Origin: AP-15 sp963788085
Lineage (GTDB): Bacteria; Pseudomonadota; Alphaproteobacteria; ATCC43930; CGMCC-115725
Length of the DNA stretch: 64,000 bases
Direction of reading: 5' to 3'
Assembly: GCA_963788085.1 (NCBI GenBank)
Contig: CAWBFS010000015.1
Coordinates: 124,001 to 188,000, forward strand
In this document: positions 17,206 to 27,397 of the stretch, piece by piece
Layout of the letters: each line of letters opens with the position of its first letter
Position numbering within the stretch: the first letter of the stretch is position 1
The notes under the pieces: model-generated
Told to the model about the DNA's origin: nothing
Seen by the model: only the letters and a program-made list of their open reading frames with translations
Database searches by the model: none
Program-made: the position numbers and the translations under genes

Positions 17206-19074
17206 TTATGCCGGTTGCGGCAAACCCCGCTCGAGCAGCATGGCTAGGCGGCGGGCGAAAGCGGGCGGATCCGGGAGCTGCTCGCCTTCGACGATCCGCG
17301 CCTGGTCTAAAAGCAGCCAGGCAAATTCCGACAGCTGGTCGGATGCGCCAGGTTCCCCGACGCTCGCAGCCAGCCGCTCGATCAGCTTGTGGCGCGGGTT
17401 GACCTCCAGAATACGTCGGGAAGCGCTGTCGAGCTGACGGTGCTGTTTCAACATTCGCTCGAGGTGCATGTCCATATCGCCTTCGTCGGCGACGAGGCAA
17501 ACGGCGCTGTCGGTAAGACGCTCGGAACTGCGCACATCCTTCACTGAGTCGCCGAGCGCCAATTTGAAAATCGCAATCAGGCTGGCTAACTTCGCCGGGG
17601 GCTCGGGCCCGTTCCCCTCGGGAGCCTCGGATAGCGGGATCTTGTCGAGATCGACGCCGCCGCGGGTCGCCGATTTCAACGGCTTCTCCTTGTAACGGCC
17701 AATTGTCGGGACCCAGAACTCGTCGATCGGGTCTGTCATCAACAGGACCTCAACTCCGCGCGCCCGAAAACCTTCGAGCTGCGGGCTTTTTTTGATCACG
17801 TCGAGATTGTCGCCGTGAATTGTGTAGATAGCGTCCTGCCCCGGTTTCATCGCGTCAACGTAATCGTCGAGCGAAACGAGGTGATCCCGGGTCGTCGACC
17901 GAAACCGAGCAAGTCCCAGTAATTCCTCGCGGTGATCGCGATCCTCGTAGAGACCTTCCTTGAGGACGGCGCCGAAATTATCCCAGAATTTGGCGTATTC
18001 GTCGGCCGCCTCGCCTGCCTTTTTCGTGAGCTCGCTCAATACTCGCCTCGTTAGCTGCTGGCGAATTCTCGCGACCATCGGGTTGGATTGCAGCATCTCG
18101 CGGCTGATGTTGAGCGGCAGGTCCTCACTGTCGACGATCCCACGAAGGAACCGCAGGTAGGCCGGCAAAAGATCGGTCGCCTCGTCGGTGATAAACACCC
18201 GTCTGACATAGAGTTTGATCCGGCTCTTGCGCTCCGGATCGAACAAATCGAAAGGTTTGGTGGACGGTACGAACAGGAGGTTTGTGTATTCGAGAACACC
18301 CTCTGCCTTATTGTGCAAGGTCAACCACGGGTCGTCGAAGCTGTGGCCGACGTGGTGATAGAACTCCTTATATTGCTCGGCGGTGATTTCCGATCGGGGG
18401 CGGGTCCACAGCGCCGAGGCAGTGTTGATCGTCTCTTCCTTGCCGCCATTCTTCAGGATGATCGGTAACCCGATATGGTCCGAATAAGTCTTGACGATCC
18501 GCCGCAGCGTTGCCGGGTCGAGATACTCGTCTTCCCCCTCGCGCAAATGAACGACAATCTCGGCCCCGCGCGCGGCCTCCGACAGCGGCTCGACCGTGAA
18601 CTCGCCCTTGCCGTCGGACATCCAGCGCCAGCCCTGGCTTTCGCCGGCCTTGCAGCTCAAGACCTCGACTTGCTCGGCGACCATGAATGCCGAATAGAAG
18701 CCGACCCCGAACTGCCCGATCAAACTCATGTCCTTGCCCGCGTCGCCCGACAGTTGGCTCACAAAAGCGGCGGTGCCGGACCGGGCGATCGTGCCGAGGT
18801 TGTCGATCAGCTCTTCGCGGTTCATCCCGATCCCGTTATCGGCGATCGTCAGGGTGCGGGCGGATTTATCGGGGGTAAGCGTTACGCGATATTCGGCATC
18901 GCCTTCGGCTAATTGGGGCTCGGTCAACGCGGCATAACGCAGCCGGTCGCAAGCGTCCGAGGCATTCGAGATCAGCTCGCGCAGGAAGATCTCCTTCTCG
19001 CTGTAAAGCGAATGCGCGACTATGTCGAGTAGGCGGCTGACTTCCGCCTGGAAGCTTCTTGTTTCCTGGGTCAT
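17206..19074 (-). CDS. htpG: Chaperone HtpG (Hsp90)
   Basis: A complete 622-residue bacterial Hsp90. The N-terminal GHKL ATPase shows FLRELISNASDACDRLRY, DNGIGM and GQFGVGFYSAFMV. Middle-domain landmarks include LYVRRVFITDEA and GIVDSEDLPLNISREMLQ. The C-terminal dimerisation domain is present and lacks the eukaryotic MEEVD tail, as expected. ATP-dependent cytosolic chaperone. It lies 92 bp after the HerA-like gene and is followed by the lipoprotein and the second Do protease on the same strand. Confidence 0.97.
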   Translation of the reverse strand: MTQETRSFQAEVSRLLDIVAHSLYSEKEIFLRELISNASDACDRLRYAALTEPQLAEGDAEYRVTLTPDKSARTLTIADNGIGMNREELIDNLGTIARSGTAAFVSQLSGDAGKDMSLIGQFGVGFYSAFMVAEQVEVLSCKAGESQGWRWMSDGKGEFTVEPLSEAARGAEIVVHLREGEDEYLDPATLRRIVKTYSDHIGLPIILKNGGKEETINTASALWTRPRSEITAEQYKEFYHHVGHSFDDPWLTLHNKAEGVLEYTNLLFVPSTKPFDLFDPERKSRIKLYVRRVFITDEATDLLPAYLRFLRGIVDSEDLPLNISREMLQSNPMVARIRQQLTRRVLSELTKKAGEAADEYAKFWDNFGAVLKEGLYEDRDHREELLGLARFRSTTRDHLVSLDDYVDAMKPGQDAIYTIHGDNLDVIKKSPQLEGFRARGVEVLLMTDPIDEFWVPTIGRYKEKPLKSATRGGVDLDKIPLSEAPEGNGPEPPAKLASLIAIFKLALGDSVKDVRSSERLTDSAVCLVADEGDMDMHLERMLKQHRQLDSASRRILEVNPRHKLIERLAASVGEPGASDQLSEFAWLLLDQARIVEGEQLPDPPAFARRLAMLLERGLPQPA

Positions 19075-19166
19075 CGCTGCCGTCGAAAGGTTGGCGGGAA
19101 CGCGCCGAGGATATGTGGCGGAATTCTTTGCTGCGCAAGCCCGTCAGCAGGGATCGACGAGGCTGG

Positions 19167-20775
19167 CTATCGCATTCCCCGCCGCCAACGTTCTACCGTG
19201 TGCTCTACAACCGAGCCGTCCACCTCGCTCGACCATCCACTCGCGAAGCATGCGGTGGCGCTCTTCGGCCGGCGCTCGTCGGGCGGAGGCGTAAAACATA
19301 TCCGCATCGGCATAGACACACCCTCACCGACCGCGATCGCCTCACCGTTGCGTAGGGCCGGCAAGAAGTTCATCAGCCCATGAGAGGCCTCGGGGAGAGC
19401 GCGCCGGACGATCTCCTGATCCTCCTGAGCGGTCATCCGGAAGGCGAAAATGGTATTGCATTCCGAGAGCAGACCGGGGGCCAGATCAGACGGCCGCTGA
19501 GTAACCACGCATAATGAGACGCCGTATTTCCTGCCCTCCTTTGCGATCCGAAACAGCGCCCGTTTCGCCGCCTCGAAACCCAGCTGCTTATCACGCGAGG
19601 CATAACGGTGGGCCTCTTCGCAAACGATCGTTAGCGGAACCGGCGTTTCGTTCCAGACTGAAAAGTCAAAGGTGAGCCGGCAGAGCACCGAGACGACCAC
19701 ATTGACCACCTCCGATGGGATCCCGGATAGGTCAAGTATGGTCACCGGCTTGCCGTCTACCGGGATTCGAAAAAGTTGGGCGAGGATCTCAGTAAGTTCG
19801 TCACGCAATGTCAACCGGCCGCCAAACACGAAATCCATAGCGAGCATCATTCTGGAGGGCGAGGATTCTTGCCTTGACGGATTGATAGGAGGGGATGCCG
19901 TCGGGCCGGTTGAGACTGCCCATCGCCGTGTCTAGTGCGCGAACCACGTCTGACATACGATAAGGAGCCGGCGTGTCCACTGTCCCGAATTTGTCCAGGC
20001 CGGCCTTGGTGAAGTAAGACTGTTTAGAAGCAAGTATTGCCTCTCCAAGTATTTTAACTTGTTCGGCGTTGCGATCTGGCCCGATTACGATTTCGGTTAA
20101 TTCTTCAAAATTGAATAACCAATACGGGAGCTGTAAGCCATTTCCTGGGCTGAGCACTATGGCACGACCACCAAAGGCTCGGGCGTATTCATTATGGGGA
20201 TCCAGCAATACCACATGGGCGTTCGGACTTTGATCGATGACCGCCCTGAGGATGGTTGCGAGCCCACAAGATTTTCCCGATCCAGTGGTGCCGACAATAC
20301 CGAAATGCTTGCCGAACAGCTCATCGATCAGGATATAGGCCGGTACCGCACCATTCTGGTGAATTGTGCCGACCGGGGTCGCAACCACCTTGGGGCGGGC
20401 ATAAACCTGGGCGACGTCCTGTGCCGAGGCGAGATAGACGGGCTCGTCCAGCGCCGGATAGGCGGAGAGGCCGCGCTCAAAGTCGGGGACCGCGTCGGTG
20501 TCTCGAATCTCGCCGACAAGCTCCAGCTCGACGAGTCTCAGATCCTTATCGGAAGCCTCCAAACTCGGCAGCGGTACCCTCAGTCCTGTCACCATGCCGT
20601 ACGCGATCGAGACTCGCGTCCGCATCTTGACCAGGGTACCCATCTCGAGTGGCAGATCGCGATCCGAGGCTGCGGAATCCGACCTTTCGAGTAACGCGAC
20701 CGCTTGACAGGCCGACACCGCAATAACGCGCCCTAAATGCACGTCATCACATAGCGCGGGAGTGCAGCCGTCCAT
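19167..20775 (-). CDS. HerA-like hexameric ATPase/helicase, one frameshift
   Basis: Started at the ATG at 20775, just downstream of the histidine kinase stop (20822); the longer frame would overlap the kinase. The N-terminal ~140 residues fit a HAS-barrel-like domain. Then come Walker A (GTTGSGKS), Walker B (VVLLDPHNEY) and, after a frame change near 19835, the motifs VCEEAHRYAS and VVTQRPSDLAPGLLSECNT of the HerA/FtsK superfamily. The joint lies between LQNDARYGF and VFGGRLTL. Total ~535 residues. HerA proteins act with nucleases in DNA end resection or in phage defence, but no NurA or other nuclease is next to this one. Confidence 0.82.
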
Positions 20776-20821
20776 GTTTGCAAACCTGCTAAGCTTGGTT
20801 TTGGGGATGGCATCGTCTCGT

Positions 20822-21730
20822 TCAGCTGGTCGGGAGAGCCGCCGGTATTTGCGCGGAGGCTGCAACACTTCGCACTCGGTCGCTAGGAAGCCGAAGTCTT
20901 GCGGTCGTCCCCGCACCTGGTTGGCTGCTCAGAATCAGCTCGCCACCATGTAGTTCGATCAAGGCCTTCGCGATTGGCAATCCGAGACCGGTACCCTGAT
21001 GTTCGCGGGTCAGGTGATCTGCGATTTGCTCGAAGGGTTGAAAAATTCTTTCGATCTGCTCGGGAGGGATGCCAATCCCCGTATCTCTGATCGAGAGCAC
21101 CAGATCTCCGGTGTTGTTGAGCACTGAATTGACCTGAATACGACCTCGCGGCTCCGTGAATTTAACGGAATTCGATAACAAATTGAGCGTGACTTGTTTT
21201 ATTTTAGTCGGATCGACGTAAATCATCGTCCACGGCTTTTGGATATCGCAAGCGAGTTCTATAGATTTCCGTTGAGCGATCGGCTTTATAGTATTGATCG
21301 AGGACTGAAGCAGCTCGCCAAGCGTAATAAGCTCTTCCTGAAGAAGGACCCGACCCGCTTCAATTCGCGCGAGATCGAGAATACCGTTGATGATATCGAG
21401 TAAAATTGTGCCTGCATCGTGGATGTATCCGGCATATTCTGGATAATTTTGCCGCATCCGGAATTGATCGAGCTTGATGACTTCGGAAAAGCCAATGATT
21501 GCATTTAGCGGCGTGCGCAGCTCGTGAGCCATATTAGCGAGGAAGTTGCTTTTGGCGCGGTCGGCGGCCTTTGCCTTCAACATCGCTTCATGTGCGACAG
21601 AGGCGGCCTTTTCAGCTTGTTGTTTCGCCTCCAGAAGGGCGAGGCTGGAGTACCGGTGTTCGACCAAGCTCCCCAGCCGGGAACAGTAGCTCTCTAGCAG
21701 CATCCCGTTGTTTCTCTGGACAGCCTTCAC
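20822..21730 (-). CDS. Soluble histidine kinase without a sensor domain
   Basis: A 302-residue protein. Residues ~30-60 are a short coiled coil, then HisKA with the phospho-acceptor H69 (MAHELRTPLNAIIGFSEVI) and HATPase_c with N-box NLLSNSVKFT, G1 DTGIGIPPE, and G2 GTGLGLPIAK. No transmembrane segment, PAS, GAF or receiver domain is visible, and there is no response regulator beside it. The HerA-like gene starts 47 nt downstream on the same strand, so the two are probably co-transcribed. Input and output partners must be encoded elsewhere or be unconventional. Confidence 0.9.
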   Translation of the reverse strand: MKAVQRNNGMLLESYCSRLGSLVEHRYSSLALLEAKQQAEKAASVAHEAMLKAKAADRAKSNFLANMAHELRTPLNAIIGFSEVIKLDQFRMRQNYPEYAGYIHDAGTILLDIINGILDLARIEAGRVLLQEELITLGELLQSSINTIKPIAQRKSIELACDIQKPWTMIYVDPTKIKQVTLNLLSNSVKFTEPRGRIQVNSVLNNTGDLVLSIRDTGIGIPPEQIERIFQPFEQIADHLTREHQGTGLGLPIAKALIELHGGELILSSQPGAGTTARLRLPSDRVRSVAASAQIPAALPTS

Positions 21731-21898
21731 TTCGCCGCAAATTGTGCCGTGGTATGCCGAGTTGAGCAGAATCTCCCTAACCAGCTGTTAAGAGGAGCCC
21801 ACGGAAGCTTGGTCCAACTCTCATGCGCAGCGTCGCACCGCCGATTTTGTTCGGTTCGCCCTTGCCCTGGCGGCGATTCCACCCGATACCTTTACACC

Positions 21899-24395
21899 AT
21901 GGCCATGTTCCGCCCCGCTCCGCGGCTCGTCGCGGTCCTTGGGCCGACCAATACCGGCAAGACGCATCTCGCCATCGAGCGAATGCTGGGCCATCGCAGC
22001 GGCATGATCGGGTTCCCGCTGCGGCTGCTCGCCCGCGAGAATTACGATCGGATTGTCAAGCTGAGGGGCGCACGCTCGGTTGCGCTGATCACCGGCGAAG
22101 AGAAGATCCTGCCGCCGAACCCGTCCTACTTCGTTTGCACCGTAGAATCGATGCCCCTCGACCGCCAGGTCGATTTCCTGGCAGTCGACGAAATCCAGCT
22201 GTGCGCCGACCCCGAGCGTGGCCACGTCTTTACCGCGCGCCTCTTGCATGCGCGCGGCTCGCACGAAACGATGTTTCTCGGCGCCGACACGATAAAGCCG
22301 CTGATGCGGCGGCTGGTCCCCGAGGTCGAGTATGTGAGCCGGCCGCGCTTCTCGACACTGTCCTATACGGGCTACAAAAAGGTGACCCGGCTGCCGCCGC
22401 GTAGCGCGGTCGTCGCCTTCGCTATTTCGGATGTCTTCTCGCTCGCCGAGCTGATTCGCCGGCAGCGAGGCGGCACCGCGATAGTCCTGGGGGCGCTGAG
22501 CCCCCGGGCCCGCAATGCCCAGGTCGGGATGTTCCAAGCCGGCGAGGTCGATTATCTCGTCGCGACCGATGCCATCGGCATGGGACTAAACATGGATCTC
22601 GACCATGTCGCCTTCGCCCGGATCGGCAAATTCGACGGGCGCGGCCCGCGGCTGCTGACCGCAGCCGAAATTGCCCAGATCGCCGGCCGCGCCGGGCGGC
22701 ATATGAGTGACGGCACATTCGGCACCACAGCCGAGCAGCGTCCGCTCGACGCCGAAATCGTCGAAGCGATCGAAACGCACAGCTTTGAGCCTTTGACCCG
22801 TCTAAACTGGCGCAACAACCTTCTGCAATTCGGATCGGTCGCAGCGTTGTTGAAGAGCCTCGACGAGCGGCCTTCCGTGCCTGGGCTCGTCCAGGCCCGC
22901 GAAGCAGACGACCAGCGCGCCCTCCAAACCCTCGCGCGTAACCCGGATATCGGCGAACTGGCCACTCATCCGGCTGCGGTTCGGCTGCTTTGGGAGGTCT
23001 GCCAGATTCCCGACTTTCGTAAAGTCATGAGCGAGAGCCACACACGGCTGCTTGCCCATTGCTTTCTTCACCTCGCGGGACCCGAGGAGCGGCTTCCGAT
23101 CGCATGGGTCGCCGGGCAGATGGCGAACCTCGACCGCGTCGATGGCGACATCGACACTTTGATGGCCCGCATCGCGCACATCCGCACCTGGACCTACATC
23201 ACCCATCGCGGCGACTGGGTCGAGGATTCAGCGGAGTGGCAGGAGCGCGCACGCGGTATCGAGGATCGGCTTTCGGACGCGTTGCACGAAAGCATCACTC
23301 AGCGCTTCGTTGACCGGCGATCGGCGTTTCTGGCGCGCCAGCTCGCTTCCGAGGGCGAACTGATCGCCGCGGTATCAAAGGCGGGTGAGGTTCTCGTCGA
23401 GGGCGCTTATGTCGGCCGCATCGATGGTTTGCTCTTTGTTCCCGATTCGGTCGATGGCGTCGAGATGCGGATGCTGATTGCTGCGGCGAGCCGGGTTCTC
23501 CGCAGCGAGGTCGCCGCCCGTATCCGGCTTCTCGCCGCTGATGCCGACGACGCTTTCGCAATCGGCGCCGAGCGGGGAGCTGCGTTGGCGCGGCGCTGTG
23601 GTCGGCCGAATGGTGGCTGGAGCAAAGCTGGTGGCGCCCAGGGCGGAGCCGCTTGCCGGGGAGTTCCTCGAAGGGGAGGCGCGCGAGAAGGTGCGCCGAC
23701 GTCTCCAGGAATTTCTGCGCAATGAGATCGAGCGCCGGCTGGCCCCGCTTTTCGCCGCCGAAGCATTGCCGCTAGGTGGTGTCGGGCGGGGGCTTGTGTA
23801 TCAGCTGGTCGACGCGCTCGGATGCTTGCGCGCGCTCGACGTTGCGGGCCAAGTCGGCGCCCTGAAACCGGCGGAGAGAAAGGCGCTGAGCCGGCTTGGC
23901 GTCCGCTTCGGCACCGAAAGCATCTATTTCGAGCCGCTTTTGCGCGCCGATACGATGCGCTTTCAGGCGCTGCTCTGGGGGGTACGACAAGGCCGACCGG
24001 TGCCGAGACTGCCGTCGGCGCGTCGTCTTGCCAAGCCGATCGAAATCGATCCGGAGCTGCCGCCCTCGTTCTATGCCGCGATCGGATTTCGGGTCCTCGC
24101 CGGTTTAGCCGTGCGACCTGACCGACTGGAGCGGCTCGCCGCCGCGGCGCGTCGTCTCTCGCGCATCGGCCCCTTCGCACTCGCGCCCGAGCTCGCGGCG
24201 ATAGCGGGCGTCGAACCCGCGGTGCTCCGTGGGCTGCTCGCGGCGCTCGGGTACCGGGCGGTGGTGGCTGGGGGAAGGGAAACCTTCATGCCGAGTGTGC
24301 GACAACGGCGCGCAATGCACAAAGGCCACCGCCTGCGAGCGCCGGCAGAGGAAGGAAATCCCTTTGCCAAACTGCGGGAGCTGAAATTCGCGTGA
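21899..24395 (+). CDS. SUPV3L1/MgpS-type DEAD-like RNA helicase, one frameshift
   Basis: The ATG at 21899 is chosen because the Walker A (GPTNTGKT, residues 15-22) follows directly, as in the family. DEIQL (Walker B), FLGADTIKPL, ATDAIGMGLNMDLDHVAF and QIAGRAGRHMSDG are the Suv3-type helicase motifs. The frame changes near 23580, at a run of four G (23574-23577), after AFAIGAERG and continues as WRGAVVGRMVAGAKLV to a conserved C-terminal region ending at 24395. Total ~830 residues. Its relatives unwind RNA with degradosome nucleases. The stop overlaps the start of the Hsp15 gene (GTGA), which confirms the true 3' end. Confidence 0.87.
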
Positions 24396-24724
24396 ACGGC
24401 CGAAGGCTGGACCAGTGGCTCTGGTTCGCACGTCTCGTCAAGAGCCGCTCTCGCGGCGCGCACCTCTGTGCTGCTGGGGCGGTCGCAGTAAATGGGATGA
24501 CGGTCACGAAGGTAAACCACATTCTTCGGATCGGCGAGATGGTTACTGTGCGGCAGGGGGCGCTCTGCCGCTCAGTTCGAGTGCTGGCGCTCGGAGAGCG
24601 TCGCGGGCCGGCGTCGGAGGCGCGAATATTATACGAGGAGACCGCGCCTCCGGTTCATCAGTCCGAGCTCACGCCGACGTGGACTCCGCTGCTCTCGGAG
24701 GAGGATGGCAGTTCCACCTTATAG
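24392..24724 (+). CDS. hslR: Hsp15-like S4-domain RNA-binding protein
   Basis: 110 residues, started at the GTG at 24392 that overlaps the helicase stop by 4 nt. The S4 fold is clear: RLDQWLWFARLVKSRSRGAHLC, AGAVAVNGMTVTKVNHILRIGEMVTV. E. coli Hsp15 binds free 50S subunits carrying a nascent chain and helps recycle them. The translational coupling to a Suv3-type helicase points to a shared role in RNA or ribosome quality control. The C-terminal ~25 residues are acidic and poorly conserved. Confidence 0.9.
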   Translation: MNGRRLDQWLWFARLVKSRSRGAHLCAAGAVAVNGMTVTKVNHILRIGEMVTVRQGALCRSVRVLALGERRGPASEARILYEETAPPVHQSELTPTWTPLLSEEDGSSTL

Positions 24725-24752
24725 CGCGACAATCTTCCCCGGAATGATCCTC

Positions 24753-27356
24753 CTATTGGGTTAGACGGAGCGCGATCAACGACTTTGCGATGTTGTTGAA
24801 CACCGTCTGGAGGTTGCTCGGGGTCGCGGCTTCGAAGAAGCCGCCATTCGCGGCGCAATTCTGCAAATCCGTGTTGCTGGCACCGTCACTTCCGAGGCCG
24901 ATCGTGTAGATCACGATGCCGTCGGCGGCCATGTTGGTGCATACACTGCTCAAGCGGGTGCCGAGGTTTGTCACCGCGGTGGCCGTGCTGCTGGAGGTGC
25001 CGATTTTGCCGTCGGCGATCTGCCCGAGCCCGGTCATGTTGGCGGTCGACGGCCATTCTTCTGTGCCGTCGGTCATCAGCACGACGACTTTCTTCCAGGC
25101 CGTGGTGGTGGCGTCGGTATAGCTTAGCGGGTGGCCGTTATTGGCAGTAAACGGCCCGTTCGGCGACAGCGAACGCCAGCCCCAGATCATGCCGATATGA
25201 ACTTGGGTGCCGCCGGAGTCACGCGGCCACATGCTGGCGATCTTATTGAGCACCTTGGTCTTGCCGGTCGAGCTGGTCACGTCGGTTAGTGGCACCAACG
25301 AAACCGGGCAGCCCTGGTTGGGCCCGTCCTGAGCGATCCAGTCCGAGACCACGTTGCCCTGGATCTCGGTCGTGGTGTCCTGCCGGTCCGGGCTCCCACT
25401 CGCCCAGTTGTTCGCATTATCCGTCGCCCAATAAAACGGATACCAGCTCGTCCCGCTCGCCGGCTCGGAGGTGTCCGGATTGCCCGAGACGGGGACCACG
25501 CCGGTGCCGGAGGCATTCTCGCCCGAGCTCGTCGGCTCGATCACGCAGCCGCCCCAGTTTGTCGTGGTCGAGGAACCCGCCGGGCTTGCCGTGTTGTATG
25601 CCGAATCATAGGTGAGCGGCGTGAATGCGACCAGCGTGGTGTTGCAACACGTGCCCGTCGCACTGGAGAAGTTGCTCGGCGTCGTGGCGTTCTGCGAGAT
25701 CGTCAGCGTGCCGGTACCGGCCGCGAATTGTGCCGCGGTGCCGGTGACAGCGGTTATCGTCGTGTTCGCCGGGATGCCGTTGCCGATGATGATCTGCCCG
25801 ACCGCGGGGACCGTTGAGAAGGAAGCGTGGGAGACTGTCGTCGACCCGGTCGTGGTCGTCGCCCCGAGATTGGTCAGCGTTACGATCTCGTTGCTATTCG
25901 TCGACGTCGCGTTGGCCGACATCGTGAGTGATGTCGGCGGTGACCCGGTGGTGCTGGCGACGTAGGCATTGGCAGGAACCCCGGTTCCGGAAATGGGCAT
26001 GCCGACGACAATGCTATTGAGGCTCGCAGTGGTACCCTTGAGGGTGGTGATCGTCGCGTTGCCGCTCGTCGTATTACCAGCCAGGCTGAAGGTTACCGAC
26101 TTATTGGTCTGCGCCTGAGTTGGGAGCTGTGACAGCGGCACCGTGCTACCACTGGGCGTGGAGACCGTAGTGGCGGGCGAGGTTTTAATGCCGGTGCTCG
26201 AGCTGGTAACGACCATCCCAGCCACTACACAGGTATTGGCGGTGTTGCCTACCGAGGTGAGCTGCGCGGGGTTGCTAGTCGTCCAAGTTCCTGTTGTGTT
26301 GCACGTCGTCGGGTCGGTGTAGGGGGTGCTCGTGTTGCCGCTGGTGGGTCCGACCGCCAGCGAGTTGCCGGTAAAGGTCAAGGTCGCATTCGACGAAATC
26401 ACAATCGACGAACTGTTGACGGTGCTGACCGTCGCGCCACTCGGTATGCCGTGTCCGTATATGAACATTCCCTGCTGAATGGCGGCAGTACCCGAAACCA
26501 ACGAACCGTTTCCCATAAATGAAACGCTCGAGATCGTGCTGCTGCCGCTGGTCGTATTCCCGGTGATCGGGGTTACCGGCATCATGTTGCCGCGCAGATC
26601 GGTAAAATTGCCGCTCGTCGCAGTGATGTTGGTGCAGCTGGTCGCACCGCTGCAAAAGCTGTCGCCGACATTGACCGTCGTCACATAGGGCACGATGCTC
26701 AAGTAGAGCTGTTGAGACGAGGTTATGGCGCTGGTCAACGTGTTAACAAATGTTGTCGAGGCATTGATCAGGGTGCAGATGCGACTCTGGTTGCTGGAAT
26801 CAGTGCAGGAGGTGTCGCTCGCTACGACGCTTCCGCCGCAAGTGCTATCGGAATAATTGGGCGCCCCGTCATTGGGACCGCACAGCATCGAGCCGGTGTT
26901 GTCGAGCACCACCGCAACTTCTAAGCCGGCGGTCTTCTTGGTCTGGGCACTTACCGTCACGTCAATGCTGTTGACCCCGACTAGCTGCATGAAAGTCATC
27001 GGCACGGTAGCCTGTGCCTGAAAAGTCACCGTGGAGGCGGTGAGGTCGGCGTTCGCGGGAACCGGCGTGACTGTGACGTTGGTGCCAAGCGCAGTCGCAG
27101 GATAATTAGCAGTGAAATAGTTTTGCAGGGTGGTCGTCAGTTGACCCGGGGTCTGGTTGGTCTCCGATCCGACCGCCAGCGCTGCTGCGTCTAGCGCGGC
27201 TCCCAGTCTGATTTTCACCATATATGCGCGTCCGACGTCGATTGCCATGCCAGCGGCGATGACGGCGGGAATTGCGCAAAGGCCGAATATGATTGCAACG
27301 GCCCCGTCGCGTCGCCCGGCGAGTTGCCGCAAGGCGGTGATGATGGTGGTAATCAT
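24753..27356 (-). CDS. TadG-like vWA protein with a large repeat-containing insert
   Basis: 867 residues, longer than typical TadG. Residues 14-60 are a TadE/TadG-type N-terminus (DGAVAIIFGLCAIPAVIAAG) with one membrane helix. The vWA fold starts at ~145 with the MIDAS motif D152-N-T-G-S156. It is interrupted by ~450 residues rich in Thr, Ser, Asn and Gly, and resumes around 690-865 (KVVVLMTDGTEEW, GIVIYTIGLGSDG). The insert holds three related ~65-residue units (about residues 265-335, 425-495 and 497-560). TadG-like proteins are envelope-exposed accessory parts of Flp/Tad pili. Last gene of a three-gene set with two TadE-like proteins. Confidence 0.85.
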   Translation of the reverse strand: MITTIITALRQLAGRRDGAVAIIFGLCAIPAVIAAGMAIDVGRAYMVKIRLGAALDAAALAVGSETNQTPGQLTTTLQNYFTANYPATALGTNVTVTPVPANADLTASTVTFQAQATVPMTFMQLVGVNSIDVTVSAQTKKTAGLEVAVVLDNTGSMLCGPNDGAPNYSDSTCGGSVVASDTSCTDSSNQSRICTLINASTTFVNTLTSAITSSQQLYLSIVPYVTTVNVGDSFCSGATSCTNITATSGNFTDLRGNMMPVTPITGNTTSGSSTISSVSFMGNGSLVSGTAAIQQGMFIYGHGIPSGATVSTVNSSSIVISSNATLTFTGNSLAVGPTSGNTSTPYTDPTTCNTTGTWTTSNPAQLTSVGNTANTCVVAGMVVTSSSTGIKTSPATTVSTPSGSTVPLSQLPTQAQTNKSVTFSLAGNTTSGNATITTLKGTTASLNSIVVGMPISGTGVPANAYVASTTGSPPTSLTMSANATSTNSNEIVTLTNLGATTTTGSTTVSHASFSTVPAVGQIIIGNGIPANTTITAVTGTAAQFAAGTGTLTISQNATTPSNFSSATGTCCNTTLVAFTPLTYDSAYNTASPAGSSTTTNWGGCVIEPTSSGENASGTGVVPVSGNPDTSEPASGTSWYPFYWATDNANNWASGSPDRQDTTTEIQGNVVSDWIAQDGPNQGCPVSLVPLTDVTSSTGKTKVLNKIASMWPRDSGGTQVHIGMIWGWRSLSPNGPFTANNGHPLSYTDATTTAWKKVVVLMTDGTEEWPSTANMTGLGQIADGKIGTSSSTATAVTNLGTRLSSVCTNMAADGIVIYTIGLGSDGASNTDLQNCAANGGFFEAATPSNLQTVFNNIAKSLIALRLTQ
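25677..26564 (-). repeat. Three diverged beta-type repeat units inside the TadG-like gene
   Basis: The units share the pattern GNTTSGSxTI...VxGMxIxGxGIPxxTxVxxV...LTISxNAT. Copies begin at ITGNTTSGSSTISSV, LAGNTTSGNATITTL and TTTTGSTTVSHASF, and each contains GHGIPSGATV, GTGVPANAYV or GNGIPANTTI. Copies two and three are adjacent; the first is separated by ~90 residues. Such units resemble those in phage tail and adhesin-like proteins. That comparison is from memory, not from a search. Confidence 0.7.
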
Positions 27357-27397
27357 GTCGAAGATGCCTCGTTTCTTTTAAATCATCCGTCTGGCTT

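Noticed and set aside
25677..26564. Repeats in the TadG-like gene considered as CRISPR or DNA-level tandem repeats
   Set aside because: The units are similar in protein but not regular in DNA, and lie within one open frame.
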